The notes beneath the pieces were generated by a model. That model saw only the letters and a program-made list of their open reading frames with translations. It did no database searches and was not told the origin of the DNA. A stretch of DNA of 64,000 bases from contig JAHHIG010000024.1 in assembly GCA_019358895.1 (NCBI GenBank), positions 1-64,000 on the forward strand. Reading direction: 5' to 3'. Numbering within the stretch: position 1 is the first letter of the stretch; each line of letters begins with the position of its first letter. Positions 38,467-47,014 of the stretch are shown in pieces. The DNA comes from Tildeniella nuda ZEHNDER 1965/U140. Lineage in GTDB: Bacteria > Cyanobacteriota > Cyanobacteriia > Leptolyngbyales > Leptolyngbyaceae. A program made the translations under genes and the position numbers.

Positions 38467-39534
38467 CTAGCTAAAGCGCTGCAACACCTCAGCCGTCGCT
38501 TGCCCAGTCTTTGCCCAACTAAACTGGCTTGCTCTAGCAAGGCTGGCAATGCGGAGTTGAGCGCGCAAACCCGCATCTGTTGCCAGGTTGTGCATGGCAT
38601 GGGCGATCGCACCCACGTCATACGGGTCAACTAACAGCGCCGCATCATCCGTTACTTCTGGCAAGGATGACAGGTTAGAAGTGATGACAGGCGTTCCACA
38701 CGCCATTGCTTCCAGCGCGGGCAAGCCAAAGCCTTCCCACAAGCTAGGAAAAATTAGCCCGATCGCCTGATTGATCAGCCTTGGCAATTCATCATAACCA
38801 ACGTAGTTCAAAAACTTGACCTGTTTAGTTAATTGTAAGTCTTCAATTTGCGCTTTTAAAAGTGGCAGTTGACGCGGATCGGGTGGTCCCGCCAGCCAAA
38901 ATTCATAGTTTGAATGATTTGGTAAAGTAGCAAACGCAGCGATCGCACGTTGGACATTTTTATATGGTGCAAAACGACCGAGATAGAGAAAATAGTTTTG
39001 CATTGGTAAATCTAAAAACCGAAAATTTTTAGCATCATAGGCAAGGGGAATCGGCGTAATTTGACTGGCTGAAACGCCACAAAACTGCACAATATCCTGA
39101 GCCGTTGCGTTGGAGTTACAGATAATATGATTCGCCTGTTTCAATACTTGAGGAATGTAATGTTGATTGTAGAGAGTTGCTGGAGAAAAGCGCTTGGGAA
39201 AGTGGAGTGGAATGAGATCATGCACCATCACAATGAAGCGACAAGTTGACACCAATGGCGCTTCTGTCAACACTGAAAAGAGCAGCGTTGAGCCTAATTT
39301 CTGATAAAGCTTAGGAAGCTCAAACTGTGTCCAGATTAATCGCTTTAAGTGACCTTTCAAACCATGTGCAGCCGTCAAATTAGTGGGCGATCGATGCCAT
39401 GTATAGCCCTCAATTTCAAACGAACTGACAACTTTGGGCTTGAGCGATCGCAACTCCTGAATAATGTTGAGACTATAAGTAGAAATGCCTGTTGGCTGAG
39501 ACAAAACAGGAGATAAATTCACTAAAATTGTCAT
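38467..39534 (-). CDS. Family 1/4 glycosyltransferase
   Basis: A GT-B glycosyltransferase of about 355 residues. Landmarks are GISTYSLNI near the N-terminus, FVLYLGRFAPYKNV-like YFLYLGRFAPYKNVQRAI, and the nucleotide-sugar site FPSLWEGFGLPALEAMACGTPVI. It is the last of four genes read in the same direction (42114 down to 38467), probably for surface polysaccharide. The ATG at 39534 begins the conserved MTILVNLSPV; a GTG at 39555 that overlaps the previous stop is an alternative. Acceptor and donor are unknown. Confidence 0.9.
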   Translation of the reverse strand: MTILVNLSPVLSQPTGISTYSLNIIQELRSLKPKVVSSFEIEGYTWHRSPTNLTAAHGLKGHLKRLIWTQFELPKLYQKLGSTLLFSVLTEAPLVSTCRFIVMVHDLIPLHFPKRFSPATLYNQHYIPQVLKQANHIICNSNATAQDIVQFCGVSASQITPIPLAYDAKNFRFLDLPMQNYFLYLGRFAPYKNVQRAIAAFATLPNHSNYEFWLAGPPDPRQLPLLKAQIEDLQLTKQVKFLNYVGYDELPRLINQAIGLIFPSLWEGFGLPALEAMACGTPVITSNLSSLPEVTDDAALLVDPYDVGAIAHAMHNLATDAGLRAQLRIASLARASQFSWAKTGQATAEVLQRFS

Positions 39535-39551
39535 AACGGATGAACCATGCG

Positions 39552-40166
39552 TCACTTTACCGCTGTGTTGAGTGGTGCCGTCATCATCATCAATATACCT
39601 AACAGGCGCTCTACAGGCACGATATCGTATTCGGTCACGTCAATGGTCAGTTGCTGCGCTTGGAGTTTGACAAATTTCCACTTGCTCCCATCCGTGACAC
39701 TGCCATAAACCAGTGGAATTTCAAGCTTGTGCTTTTGGTTAAACTGTTGAGCAGCAACCATACCTGCAACACACTGCCCCAAGCCATTTTCCAGGATGCC
39801 CCGTTTGGCTTCCGCCACGATCGCTACAGGTGCCTGTATGACTGACTGCACTGGACTAAGGCTCACCAGAAAGTCACAGTAACCATTCAGTTTTTGTACT
39901 GGGTTAACGTTAAATTCTTTCCCAGCAAACACACTAATTTGCTGCTGTCTCAGGGCACGAACTTCTAAGAGCACCTGGGCAATGATGCCGCTATACCGAG
40001 CAATTTCAGAACCCACAGCGATCGCCCACGGCAGTTCTCGCTCCAGGATCTGCACCAAAAGTGCGCTGGGAGTGACAGGTTGGCTCTCAATAATGGGTTG
40101 CTGTTCCTGCACGTCTAACTCAAACTGTTCAATTACTTGCTCGATTGTAAAGTCACTGTAAGCCAT
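39552..40166 (-). CDS. Conserved cyanobacterial protein with possible nuclease-like fold
   Basis: A protein of 204 residues, starting at ATG 40166 (MAYSDFTIEQ). The middle has GYCDFLVSLSP, then IVAEAKRGILENGLGQCVAG, followed by QFN. The D...E.K spacing resembles a PD-(D/E)XK core, but this is only a pattern match. It sits inside a glycosyltransferase cluster, which may be chance; such proteins are scattered widely in cyanobacteria. Function is unknown. Confidence 0.6.
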   Translation of the reverse strand: MAYSDFTIEQVIEQFELDVQEQQPIIESQPVTPSALLVQILERELPWAIAVGSEIARYSGIIAQVLLEVRALRQQQISVFAGKEFNVNPVQKLNGYCDFLVSLSPVQSVIQAPVAIVAEAKRGILENGLGQCVAGMVAAQQFNQKHKLEIPLVYGSVTDGSKWKFVKLQAQQLTIDVTEYDIVPVERLLGILMMMTAPLNTAVK

Positions 40167-40217
40167 AGTTTTATTTCTACTGTAATGCTTAGGTTTGGTG
40201 TTGTGATATCTGATCAA

Positions 40218-41168
40218 TTACATTAAAGAATTTTCACCCGTAGCAACGCTGGGATGTGCCCGATTCAATGTAAGGGGATAATGGTAAAGGTTTAGAAGTA
40301 AGTGGAGTATTTTAAGATTGGTTGAGTTAAACGACTTTAAAGTGGCGATCGTAAACTTAGTCAGTAGATAGAATCGGAGAATAACTTGTTCCCAAAACGG
40401 ACGATGCTTTTGATAATAGTAAAGCTGACTTCGACGATACTCTAATTGCATCCGATCCGAAACTTTGTCAACGGAATAACCGCCCAGGTGAATGATTTCC
40501 ACTTCTGGTGTGTAAAGGATTCGCCAACCTCGATCGCGCGATCGTTGACACAGATCAGATTCTTCAAAGTACATAAAAAAGGTTTCATCGAACCCACCTA
40601 ATGTTTCAAAGAGCGATCGACGCATAAAAAAAGCAGCACCAATAACGATAGCAACTGTTTGAACCTGTGTAAATTTTTGTTCAATGGCTGCTCGCTGATT
40701 AGAAGCGGTATATCGCTTCAATTGTTTGAGCGTTTGATACTCTCCAGCGATGCTAATTTCTGCCGCGATCGAAAGCTGAAGAGTACCATCAGCATTTAAT
40801 AGTTTTGTACCAATAATACCGACTTCAGGGTGAGTTTCCATCAACATCACCAAATGAGATAACACATTACTAACGAGTAATGTGTCTGTATTCAAGAAAA
40901 AAAGAAATTCTCCCTTTGCTTGTTTTGCACCAACATTATTACCAGCACCAAAGCCATAATTTTGATCTTGCTGAAGCAACTGTACGGTTGGAAACGTTTC
41001 GGCAATGAAAGCAGCGCTACCATCTGTAGAGGCATTATCAACAACGATAATTTCGTAGGGAATCGAGTGGAGAAATTGAAAGAGCGATCGCAAACAATCC
41101 AGCACAACCTCTGCACCGTTGTAGTTGACTAGAATGATTGAAACTAAAAGAGCGCGATCGTCGTTCAT
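40218..41168 (-). CDS. Family 2 glycosyltransferase
   Basis: A GT-A enzyme of 316 residues. Motifs are SIILVNYNGAEVVLDCLRSL, IIVVDNASTDGS, the metal-binding FLNTDTLLV, and FDETFFMYFEESDLCQRSRD. These match rhamnosyltransferase-type GT2 enzymes of surface polysaccharide assembly; sugar specificity is inferred only loosely. It begins four bases after the upstream glycosyltransferase stop, so they are co-transcribed. Confidence 0.9.
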   Translation of the reverse strand: MNDDRALLVSIILVNYNGAEVVLDCLRSLFQFLHSIPYEIIVVDNASTDGSAAFIAETFPTVQLLQQDQNYGFGAGNNVGAKQAKGEFLFFLNTDTLLVSNVLSHLVMLMETHPEVGIIGTKLLNADGTLQLSIAAEISIAGEYQTLKQLKRYTASNQRAAIEQKFTQVQTVAIVIGAAFFMRRSLFETLGGFDETFFMYFEESDLCQRSRDRGWRILYTPEVEIIHLGGYSVDKVSDRMQLEYRRSQLYYYQKHRPFWEQVILRFYLLTKFTIATLKSFNSTNLKILHLLLNLYHYPLTLNRAHPSVATGENSLM

Positions 41169-41172
41169 TTTC

Positions 41173-42114
41173 CTACCAGGTTTTGCCCAGTTTGCCTAAA
41201 AAGCCATGATAGGTGCCGACGACACACGCGATCGCTTTCTGAGGCTTTGAGCCATTATCAAACGCTAAAATTTTGAGTACGGTCAACAGCAAGAATTTCA
41301 TGCGTCTCAAGCAACAGGTGAACCGATACCATCCTTCTGAGTGGCGTAATTCAAGGTAGGTATGATTGCGACAAATATAGTAATAGCGCAATGGCGAATA
41401 AAGCTGAAACACTTTTTTTCGACCCAAAACCTCAGCCTGAAACGGGACTCCGAAACGATGATACATGGCTGCACCAGGAACCACCAAATTGTGAAAGCCT
41501 GCCTGCCGCAACCGTAGCCCATAGTCCAAATCAATGCCATCAATGAACAGTCCCACGTCTGGAGGCTCTACGCGATCGACCGTCTTCAGCCACACCAATG
41601 CACCGGACGTAATGGGCGCATCACATTCGTAAGGTGTGATGACATTGGCTGGCTCAAAGCCACGAAACCGATCGCCCAAAAACAGACTCGGCTTCACGGT
41701 TTGCCCTGTTCGAGCATCGATCGCCGTTGGAGCCATCATGCCGATCGCATAAGTGTCCGTAGCACACTTTGTATAAGCTGCTAATAACGTCTCCAGGCAA
41801 TGAGAAGCCGGAGCGCTGTCCTGATCAAACGTCCACAAAAAATCATACTCGTGCTGCACAGCCCACTGAATCGCCAGCGCTAGACCTCCGGCAATACCCA
41901 TGTTTTCGGGATGATGCCAGGTGATGATGCGTTCGTCAGCACGATGCTCTTCTGTAAGGTGAAGCGATCGCGGCGAGTTGTCAACAATAAGAATTTGTTC
42001 GATGGGGTAGGACTGCGATCGTAGTGCTGTAACGCACTCATTGAGAGCGATCGCGTCTTCATAGGCAGTAATATAGGCAGCGATTTTGTAAGTCGTTTGG
42101 CGATCGCAACCCAT
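41173..42114 (-). CDS. Family 2 glycosyltransferase, rhamnosyltransferase-like
   Basis: A GT-A enzyme of 313 residues with AAYITAYEDAIALNECV, ILIVDNSPRS, FLWTFDQDSAP (metal-binding) and FIDGIDLDYGLRLRQAG. The last motif is typical of dTDP-rhamnosyltransferases. It is the first gene of the four-gene polysaccharide cluster. No dTDP-rhamnose genes are in the window. Confidence 0.88.
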   Translation of the reverse strand: MGCDRQTTYKIAAYITAYEDAIALNECVTALRSQSYPIEQILIVDNSPRSLHLTEEHRADERIITWHHPENMGIAGGLALAIQWAVQHEYDFLWTFDQDSAPASHCLETLLAAYTKCATDTYAIGMMAPTAIDARTGQTVKPSLFLGDRFRGFEPANVITPYECDAPITSGALVWLKTVDRVEPPDVGLFIDGIDLDYGLRLRQAGFHNLVVPGAAMYHRFGVPFQAEVLGRKKVFQLYSPLRYYYICRNHTYLELRHSEGWYRFTCCLRRMKFLLLTVLKILAFDNGSKPQKAIACVVGTYHGFLGKLGKTW

Positions 42115-42191
42115 ATCGTTAGTCTCCGCTGATTTCTACTGCTCTCCCCTCTTACCCAATCGTCCCCTATTTATCCTTCATCCTTCATCCT

Positions 42192-42255
42192 TTCTCCCCA
42201 CTCCCGTAACACCAATCGCGTCACCGAATCATCCGAGCGTTCATCCGTGCGCTGC
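42192..42255 (-). pseudogene. Relic of the 3' end of a second TPR/NB-ARC gene
   Basis: On the minus strand this stretch reads AQRTDERSDDSVTRLVLREW, which aligns with AQRLDELSDDPATQDLLREL at the C-terminus of the NB-ARC-TPR protein encoded at 43288. The nucleotide match is also obvious (for example ATCATCCGA and CGCTGCGC in the same spacing). Only about 20 codons remain, with no start. Confidence 0.6.
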
Positions 42256-42266
42256 GCTTACCGCTC

Positions 42267-42545
42267 TTACTGTATGACGATTCTAGAATACGTTGGGATA
42301 GGAGTTCCAGAAACAACGGCGTACAGTACATCGGGGTCAAGGTCAGTGCTATTTTGCCAAATCAGCGTGCCTATCTCTGGGTGAATCTGGACTTGGGCAA
42401 AGGCTGCCTTATTTTGCAGGGGCGCAAAGATGTCGGAAAACTCAATCAACTGGCTGATGTCAACAATCTCCTCGATGCCATCTTCAAAGGTTAACCAGAG
42501 TTGATAGTCTGTTAAGGGCTTGACTGCCACGATGTCTTTGAGCAT
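42267..42545 (-). CDS. DUF2442 family protein
   Basis: A protein of 92 residues with the DUF2442 pattern (VKPLTDYQLWLTFEDGIEE, VDISQL, and a C-terminal WQNSTDLDPDVLY). DUF2442 genes are often found beside DUF4160 genes in toxin-antitoxin-like pairs; no DUF4160 partner is present here. It starts at ATG 42545. Confidence 0.8.
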   Translation of the reverse strand: MLKDIVAVKPLTDYQLWLTFEDGIEEIVDISQLIEFSDIFAPLQNKAAFAQVQIHPEIGTLIWQNSTDLDPDVLYAVVSGTPIPTYSRIVIQ

Positions 42546-42701
42546 GACGTTACTCTAGGGGTTGAACGGATGCGAGTGGCTCCTGCTGTCTGGCTAGCTC
42601 CCAGTTTTGCAGCAGTTCGGCTTCATGGAACGGTATAACATCGCTATGACACTGGTTATGATGATGTTGGGGACTGGATTAATGTTCTGGAGTGATGCGA
42701 G

Positions 42702-42983
42702 ATGACGAAGGTCGAGGCGAACCAGGTTCAGGCGCAATTTGTAGAGTTGCTTAGTCGAGTGGAAGATCATCAAGAGCGGATTGTGATTGAGCAGGCGGGG
42801 CAAGCAGTTGCCGCTGTCATTAGCTATGCCGATTTGCAGCGGTTTGAGGCGCTAGAAGATGCATTGGATGCTGAATTTGTGCGGCGGGCTAAGGCTGAAA
42901 ATCCAGAGTTTGTTAATTTGGAGACGGTTGTTAAGGGCTACAACCAGCGACATGGAACGAACCTCACGCTTGAGAGTTTGTGA
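42702..42983 (+). CDS. Phd/YefM-family antitoxin
   Basis: A protein of 93 residues. The N-terminal half has the Phd/YefM fold (VEANQVQAQFVELLSRV, IVIEQAGQAVAAVISYADLQ). It binds DNA and neutralises the downstream toxin. The stop codon at 42981-42983 is directly followed by the toxin ATG, with no gap, so the two are translationally coupled. Conditional DNA binding to its own promoter is expected for the family. Confidence 0.9.
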   Translation: MTKVEANQVQAQFVELLSRVEDHQERIVIEQAGQAVAAVISYADLQRFEALEDALDAEFVRRAKAENPEFVNLETVVKGYNQRHGTNLTLESL

Positions 42984-43253
42984 ATGGCTAATCGCTATGC
43001 GCTGCGGTTGACGAAGGCGGCGGAGAAGGAACTGTACGGACTACAGTTGAAGCAGTTCAGGCAGATTGTGAGAAAGATTTTTTCGCTTCAAGCTGAACCC
43101 AGACCGCAGGACTGTAAGGAATTGAAAGGTAATCCAGGCATTTATCGGGTTGATCAAGGGGAGTATCGCATTCTTTATACGATCGAGCACGATGCGGTGA
43201 ACGTCTTTCGGGTGGGGAAACGAAACGATGATGAAGTCTACGAGAATCTCTAG
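42984..43253 (+). CDS. RelE/ParE-family toxin
   Basis: A protein of 89 residues with the RelE fold: YALRLTKAAEKELYGL, DCKELKGNPGIYRVDQGEYRILYTIEHD and VFRVGKRNDDEVYENL. Members of this fold usually cleave mRNA on the ribosome; ParE-type gyrase poisoning is less likely given the basic RVDQGEYRILY segment. It forms a pair with the upstream antitoxin. Confidence 0.9.
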   Translation: MANRYALRLTKAAEKELYGLQLKQFRQIVRKIFSLQAEPRPQDCKELKGNPGIYRVDQGEYRILYTIEHDAVNVFRVGKRNDDEVYENL

Positions 43254-43287
43254 CAATCATCATCCTTCATCCCCCACACCCCACACC

Positions 43288-45333
43288 CTACCCTCCACAC
43301 CCCTCCTGCAACTCCCGCAACAGGTCTTGCGTCGCCGGATCATCCGAAAGTTCGTCAAGCCGCTGCGCCCGCACCACCGCTTGCAGGAACAGTCGAAAAT
43401 TTTGCCCAACGGTCTTTGTGTTGGGATGGTTTGCTCCCAGTTTTTCAAACAGAATTGGCAATGCTTGCAGGTAAAACCGTTCTGCCTCCCCGTAGCGTCC
43501 CTGCTCATAGTAGAGGTTTGCCAGATTGTTGAGCCAGATTGCCACAGCCGGGTGGTCGCTGCCTAACTGCTGTGCCCCGATCGCTAGCGCTCTTTGGTAC
43601 AGCGGCTCTGCCTCCCCGTAGCGTCCCTGCGCCTGGTAGAGGCTTGCCAGATTGTTGAGCCTGGTTGCCACAGCCGGGTGGTCGCTGCCTAACTGCCGTT
43701 CCCCGATTGCCAGCGCTCGTTGGTACAGCGGCTCTGCCTCCTCGTAGCGTCCCTGTGCACGGTAGAGGCTTGCCAGATTGTTGAGCCTGGTTGCCACAGC
43801 CGGGTGGTCGCTGCCTAACTGCCGTTCCCCGATTGCCAGCGCTCGTTGGTACAGCGGCTCTGCCTCCCCGTAGCGTCCCTGCGCCTGGTAGAGTAATGCC
43901 AGATTGTTGAGCCAGGTTGCCACAACTGGGTGGTCGCTGCCTAACTGCTGCTCCCCGATTACCAGCGCTCGTTGGAACAGCGGCTCTGCCTCCCCGTAGC
44001 GTCCCTGCGCACGGTAGAAGTCTGCCAGGTTGTTCAGCGTGGTTGCCACGTCCGGGTGGTCTGCGCCGAGGCGTTGGGTGGCGATCGCTCGACATTGCTT
44101 CTTCCACTCCTCCGCTTCGGCATACGCCGCCTGTCCTTCGTAGAACCAACCGATATGAGTTGAAGGCATAATCAAAGCTGCATCGGTCAACCAGGGTGCG
44201 AACGTTGTGGCTGCTTCTTTGAGGTGCGGGATGGCAGGCGTGATCTGCTCAATCAACGACAGGGTTGGCGTTTGTGGAATGTGTTCTGCCACTGCCACCA
44301 TTGCCTGACAGAATGTCTGCTTCACCTCGTCCACGTCTGCCCGTTGCTCTCGCTTTGCCGCAAAAAACGATCGCAGCAGGGGATGCAGTTGATACAGTGC
44401 TTGCTCCGTGCGCTGGAGTAGATGCAAACCCAACAGGCGATCGTCCCGCACATCTTCTAAGTCTTCTTCATCCCAGTCGGGCAAGCACGCTTTGACCAAC
44501 TCCCAGGGGATCGGCGCTGCCGCGAACAGGCTTAGCAGTCCCGCTAGTTGTTGCGCTGGCTCATTCAGGTCTTGCCAACTCAACTCAAAGGCAGCAGCAA
44601 CGCCCAACGGTGCCGTCATACCCGGTTCAGTTTGCTGAAATGCCCTCGCCTCTAGCTGCTGTGCCTGCAACCGTTCCCACAAAACAGGCAACGAGACATC
44701 CTGCTTTTTCGCTAAATACCGCGCGACCAGTTCCAGTCCCAGGGGCAAATAGCCTAGCCACTGGCAAAGCTGCTTTTCCAGATCTCCGACTTCTTCAAGA
44801 AGTCGGGGATCTCTAGACTCTCTACCCTGATTCACGATCGACCGCAGCAGATCCAACGCCGCTGCCTCTGACAGCACCTCCAGATGCAGTTCTCGGAAGG
44901 AGCGTCCTAACCGTAAGCGCGTGGTCAGCAACACTTTAAAGCGCGATCGCCCAGGCGGCAGCGAATCTCTAATCTCGTCGTACTGCTGCACGTCATCAAA
45001 AATAATCAGCGTCTCACCCTCTCGCCAGTCTTGCCAGCATTGCCGCACCTTTGCATCCAGCTCCAGGTCGAGCGGCAGATCTAATCCCAGGCGCGATCGG
45101 GCAAACTCCACCAGTTGCGTTTTAATCTCCTGTCGTGCGCGCAGCCAGCAGATACCACCGGGATAGGTGCCCAGGTCTCGATGCTTCAGCGCATATTGCA
45201 GCGCCAGTTCCGTCTTGCCAATGCCGCCCATCCCCGACACGGCACAAATTGCCACGGGCGTTTCCTGCTGTAACAGGTCGTGCAGGCGATCGAGTGCGGC
45301 ATCTCGCCCCACAAAAGCGATCGCGCCGTGCAA
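43288..45333 (-). CDS. NB-ARC / TPR part of a STAND NTPase (separated from TIR by a stop codon)
   Basis: A protein of 681 residues if read from the TTG at 45333. The NB-ARC ATPase has the P-loop VSGMGGIGKTELALQ (residues 33-47), Walker B LIIFDDV (109-115), LLTTRLR and GYLPLGLEL. The C-terminal third is five to six kinesin-light-chain-type TPRs (SDHPAVATRLNNLASLYRAQ and similar). Such STAND proteins sense phage or stress molecules and signal through an N-terminal effector. The frame continues without a shift into the upstream TIR gene, interrupted only by TGA at 45388-45390. The TTG has no ribosome binding site, so separate translation is doubtful. It could be a pseudogene half or a read-through product. 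Confidence 0.85.
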   Translation of the reverse strand: MHGAIAFVGRDAALDRLHDLLQQETPVAICAVSGMGGIGKTELALQYALKHRDLGTYPGGICWLRARQEIKTQLVEFARSRLGLDLPLDLELDAKVRQCWQDWREGETLIIFDDVQQYDEIRDSLPPGRSRFKVLLTTRLRLGRSFRELHLEVLSEAAALDLLRSIVNQGRESRDPRLLEEVGDLEKQLCQWLGYLPLGLELVARYLAKKQDVSLPVLWERLQAQQLEARAFQQTEPGMTAPLGVAAAFELSWQDLNEPAQQLAGLLSLFAAAPIPWELVKACLPDWDEEDLEDVRDDRLLGLHLLQRTEQALYQLHPLLRSFFAAKREQRADVDEVKQTFCQAMVAVAEHIPQTPTLSLIEQITPAIPHLKEAATTFAPWLTDAALIMPSTHIGWFYEGQAAYAEAEEWKKQCRAIATQRLGADHPDVATTLNNLADFYRAQGRYGEAEPLFQRALVIGEQQLGSDHPVVATWLNNLALLYQAQGRYGEAEPLYQRALAIGERQLGSDHPAVATRLNNLASLYRAQGRYEEAEPLYQRALAIGERQLGSDHPAVATRLNNLASLYQAQGRYGEAEPLYQRALAIGAQQLGSDHPAVAIWLNNLANLYYEQGRYGEAERFYLQALPILFEKLGANHPNTKTVGQNFRLFLQAVVRAQRLDELSDDPATQDLLRELQEGCGG
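43499..44074. repeat. 126-bp TPR-coding repeats, about five units
   Basis: The landmark ACAGCCGGG (ACAACTGGG, ACGTCCGGG in variants) recurs at 43544, 43670, 43796, 43922 and 44048, exactly 126 bases apart (42 codons). The units at 43670 and 43796 differ at only about a dozen positions. Such near-identity at the DNA level implies recent expansion or gene conversion within the TPR region. Confidence 0.9.
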
Positions 45334-45387
45334 ATCCAGGTTATTTGGGGTGCTTTGCGTTGACGGTGCCCATCCCGGCGGCTTCAG

Positions 45388-45924
45388 TCAGGTATCGGGC
45401 GGGTGACTGTCCTCCGACTGCACCAGGTGCCAGAGATAATCCGCCACTCGTCTGAAAATTTTATCCTGCTCGTGTTCCGTCAAACTGTTCAACGGCTTGC
45501 TGGGCGGGTTTGCTGTCTGAAAAACACTCAGCGATAGTGCCTCTGGTCCCGTTTGTGGGTCAGGATACTTGAACCGAATCGTATCAATCTGGCAGTCTCG
45601 CACGACGATCGACACAATCCGCACGCCGTCATCCTGCGCCCGCTTCAGCAGTACGGGCAGTTCAGTATTTTTGACGTATTTTGACCCCAGCAACGCCTGA
45701 CTGACCAACAGCACCGCTGCTTTCACGTGATGCAGTTGATCTTTAATTTCTCGATCCCAGGTATCGCCAATCTCTAGCTGTTGATCCGACCAAAGTTGGA
45801 GTTCACCCTGTTGCTCCAGCGGTCTTAAGTAAACCAGAAGGCGATCGAGCCACCGTTTATCTGGATCAGTGCTTTCATTATCCTGATGGGCATAACAAAT
45901 AAAGATTTGAGGGACGTTTGCCAT
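45388..45924 (-). CDS. TIR-domain effector, N-terminal part of a TIR-NB-ARC-TPR gene
   Basis: A protein of 178 residues. The TIR domain starts at PQIFICYAHQDNES; LQLWSDQQLEIGDTWDREI and VSQALLGSKYVKNTELP follow, with Glu88 in the position of the catalytic NADase glutamate. The domain ends near residue 120 and is followed by a linker. The stop is TGA, and the codons after it (LKPPGWAPSTQSTPNN) remain open and join the NB-ARC frame. It is probably the effector of a STAND-type immune protein. A 21-bp repeat array lies 117 bases upstream. Confidence 0.88.
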   Translation of the reverse strand: MANVPQIFICYAHQDNESTDPDKRWLDRLLVYLRPLEQQGELQLWSDQQLEIGDTWDREIKDQLHHVKAAVLLVSQALLGSKYVKNTELPVLLKRAQDDGVRIVSIVVRDCQIDTIRFKYPDPQTGPEALSLSVFQTANPPSKPLNSLTEHEQDKIFRRVADYLWHLVQSEDSHPPDT

Positions 45925-46040
45925 TGCTCTGATGTGCCTACCGTTCCTCTTTGTTCTACACCGAGTGGCTCGCTTTCACGGAAAAATTTAATGGTTTATA
46001 GCGAAAGCCTGACCGTTCACACAAAAAGCACGATCGTTCC

Positions 46041-46313
46041 GATCTCAAACAGAATTATTGCTGTTCAGAACACGATCGTTCCGATCTCAAACAGAATTAT
46101 TGCTGTTCAGAACACGATCGTTCCGATCTCAAACAGGATTGTTTCTATTTCAAGTGCGATCGTTCCGATCTCAAACAGGATCATTGCCGTTTCAAGTGCG
46201 ATCGTTTTGATGTCAAACAGGATCATTGCCGTTTCAAGTGCGATCGTTCTAACTTGAAACAGAAAATACCTCACTTGAAACAAAACCATTGTCGTTTCAA
46301 ACTACATCGACGT
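46041..46313. repeat. 21-bp tandem repeat array, about 13 units
   Basis: Thirteen consecutive 21-base units, of the same family as the array at 9008-9322. Typical units begin GATCTCAAACAGGATCATTG and CGTTTCAAGTGCGATCGTT, and they alternate, so the longer period is 42 bases. The core TTnAAACAGGA is shared with the first array. Translated on the minus strand they give heptads such as EIGTIAL, but a TGA interrupts the frame near 46100. Confidence 0.9.
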
Positions 46314-46370
46314 TGCTTTGACGATCGCTCAAATCGATGAATATGAGGGTCGCAAAGTCGTTGAAGAAAG

Positions 46371-46712
46371 CTATGAATCCTGGGGCTTGAGCATTCGCCA
46401 AATTTCGGCATCAATTTGAGCAAGATACTCCATCTCTAGCTCACCAAGCTTGCGGATAATGCGCTTTTTATCAATTGCTCGTAACTGAAAAACCATCGCT
46501 ACTGAAGACAGGGTTAAGCCATTGGTGGCTGAGGGTTCAATCTGCACTGTAAAGGGAAATCGTAACGCTCGCAACGAAGACGTAACAGGTACAACCATCA
46601 ACATAGGAGAATTAGCGACATCAGCTTGAACCGCGATCGCAGGGCGGTTTCCTTTTTCTTCCCGTTTGTCTGACTCTGGCAAGCCCACCACCAAAATGTC
46701 GCCTCTTGCCAC
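46371..46712 (-). CDS. MazF/PemK-family toxin
   Basis: A protein of 113 residues with the MazF fold: RGDILVVGLPESDKREEKGNRPAIAVQ, VVPVTSSLRALRFPFTVQI and TNGLTLSSVAMVFQLRAI (each a typical strand pattern). MazF proteins cleave single-stranded RNA at short sequences. It starts at GTG 46712, directly after the antitoxin stop codon, so translation is coupled. Confidence 0.88.
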   Translation of the reverse strand: MARGDILVVGLPESDKREEKGNRPAIAVQADVANSPMLMVVPVTSSLRALRFPFTVQIEPSATNGLTLSSVAMVFQLRAIDKKRIIRKLGELEMEYLAQIDAEIWRMLKPQDS

Positions 46713-46949
46713 TTAAGATTTCTCCGTTGCCAGCACAGTCTCCATTTGGAGCCAATCCTCATCACTGGCAGCTTCCCAGGCATCAATTTCGTGCTTCAGT
46801 GCATCTGCTTCGTCGGTCAACAAGGTCTTTAACAACGCAACAATTTCGTCATTCACCGAGCAGCCACGTACTCTAGCACGCTCCTTGATCGCGTGATACG
46901 TTTCTTCAGGCAGCACAATCTGCGTTCCAATTGTTTTGCTTGCATCCAT
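46713..46949 (-). CDS. Ribbon-helix-helix type antitoxin
   Basis: A protein of 78 residues. The N-terminus TIGTQIVLPEETYHAIKE is a ribbon-helix-helix-like DNA-binding segment, with RGCSVNDEIVALLKTLL after it. The acidic C-terminus probably binds the MazF-like toxin encoded just downstream. It is the first gene of the pair. Confidence 0.8.
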   Translation of the reverse strand: MDASKTIGTQIVLPEETYHAIKERARVRGCSVNDEIVALLKTLLTDEADALKHEIDAWEAASDEDWLQMETVLATEKS

Positions 46950-47014
46950 TTGAATCGTTGAAGTGACTGCTAATCCTCATTGTACCGAACGTCATTTGGA
47001 GCGCGATCGCCCAT

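Noticed and set aside
43505-44149. 214-codon minus-strand ORF over the TPR region
   Set aside because: It is a shifted frame of the 126-bp repeats within the true TPR-coding frame; its product is low-complexity Gly/Arg-rich with no domain.
46107-46289. Minus-strand ORF with EIGTIAL-type heptads
   Set aside because: Same repeat artefact in the second array; a TGA breaks the frame in neighbouring units.
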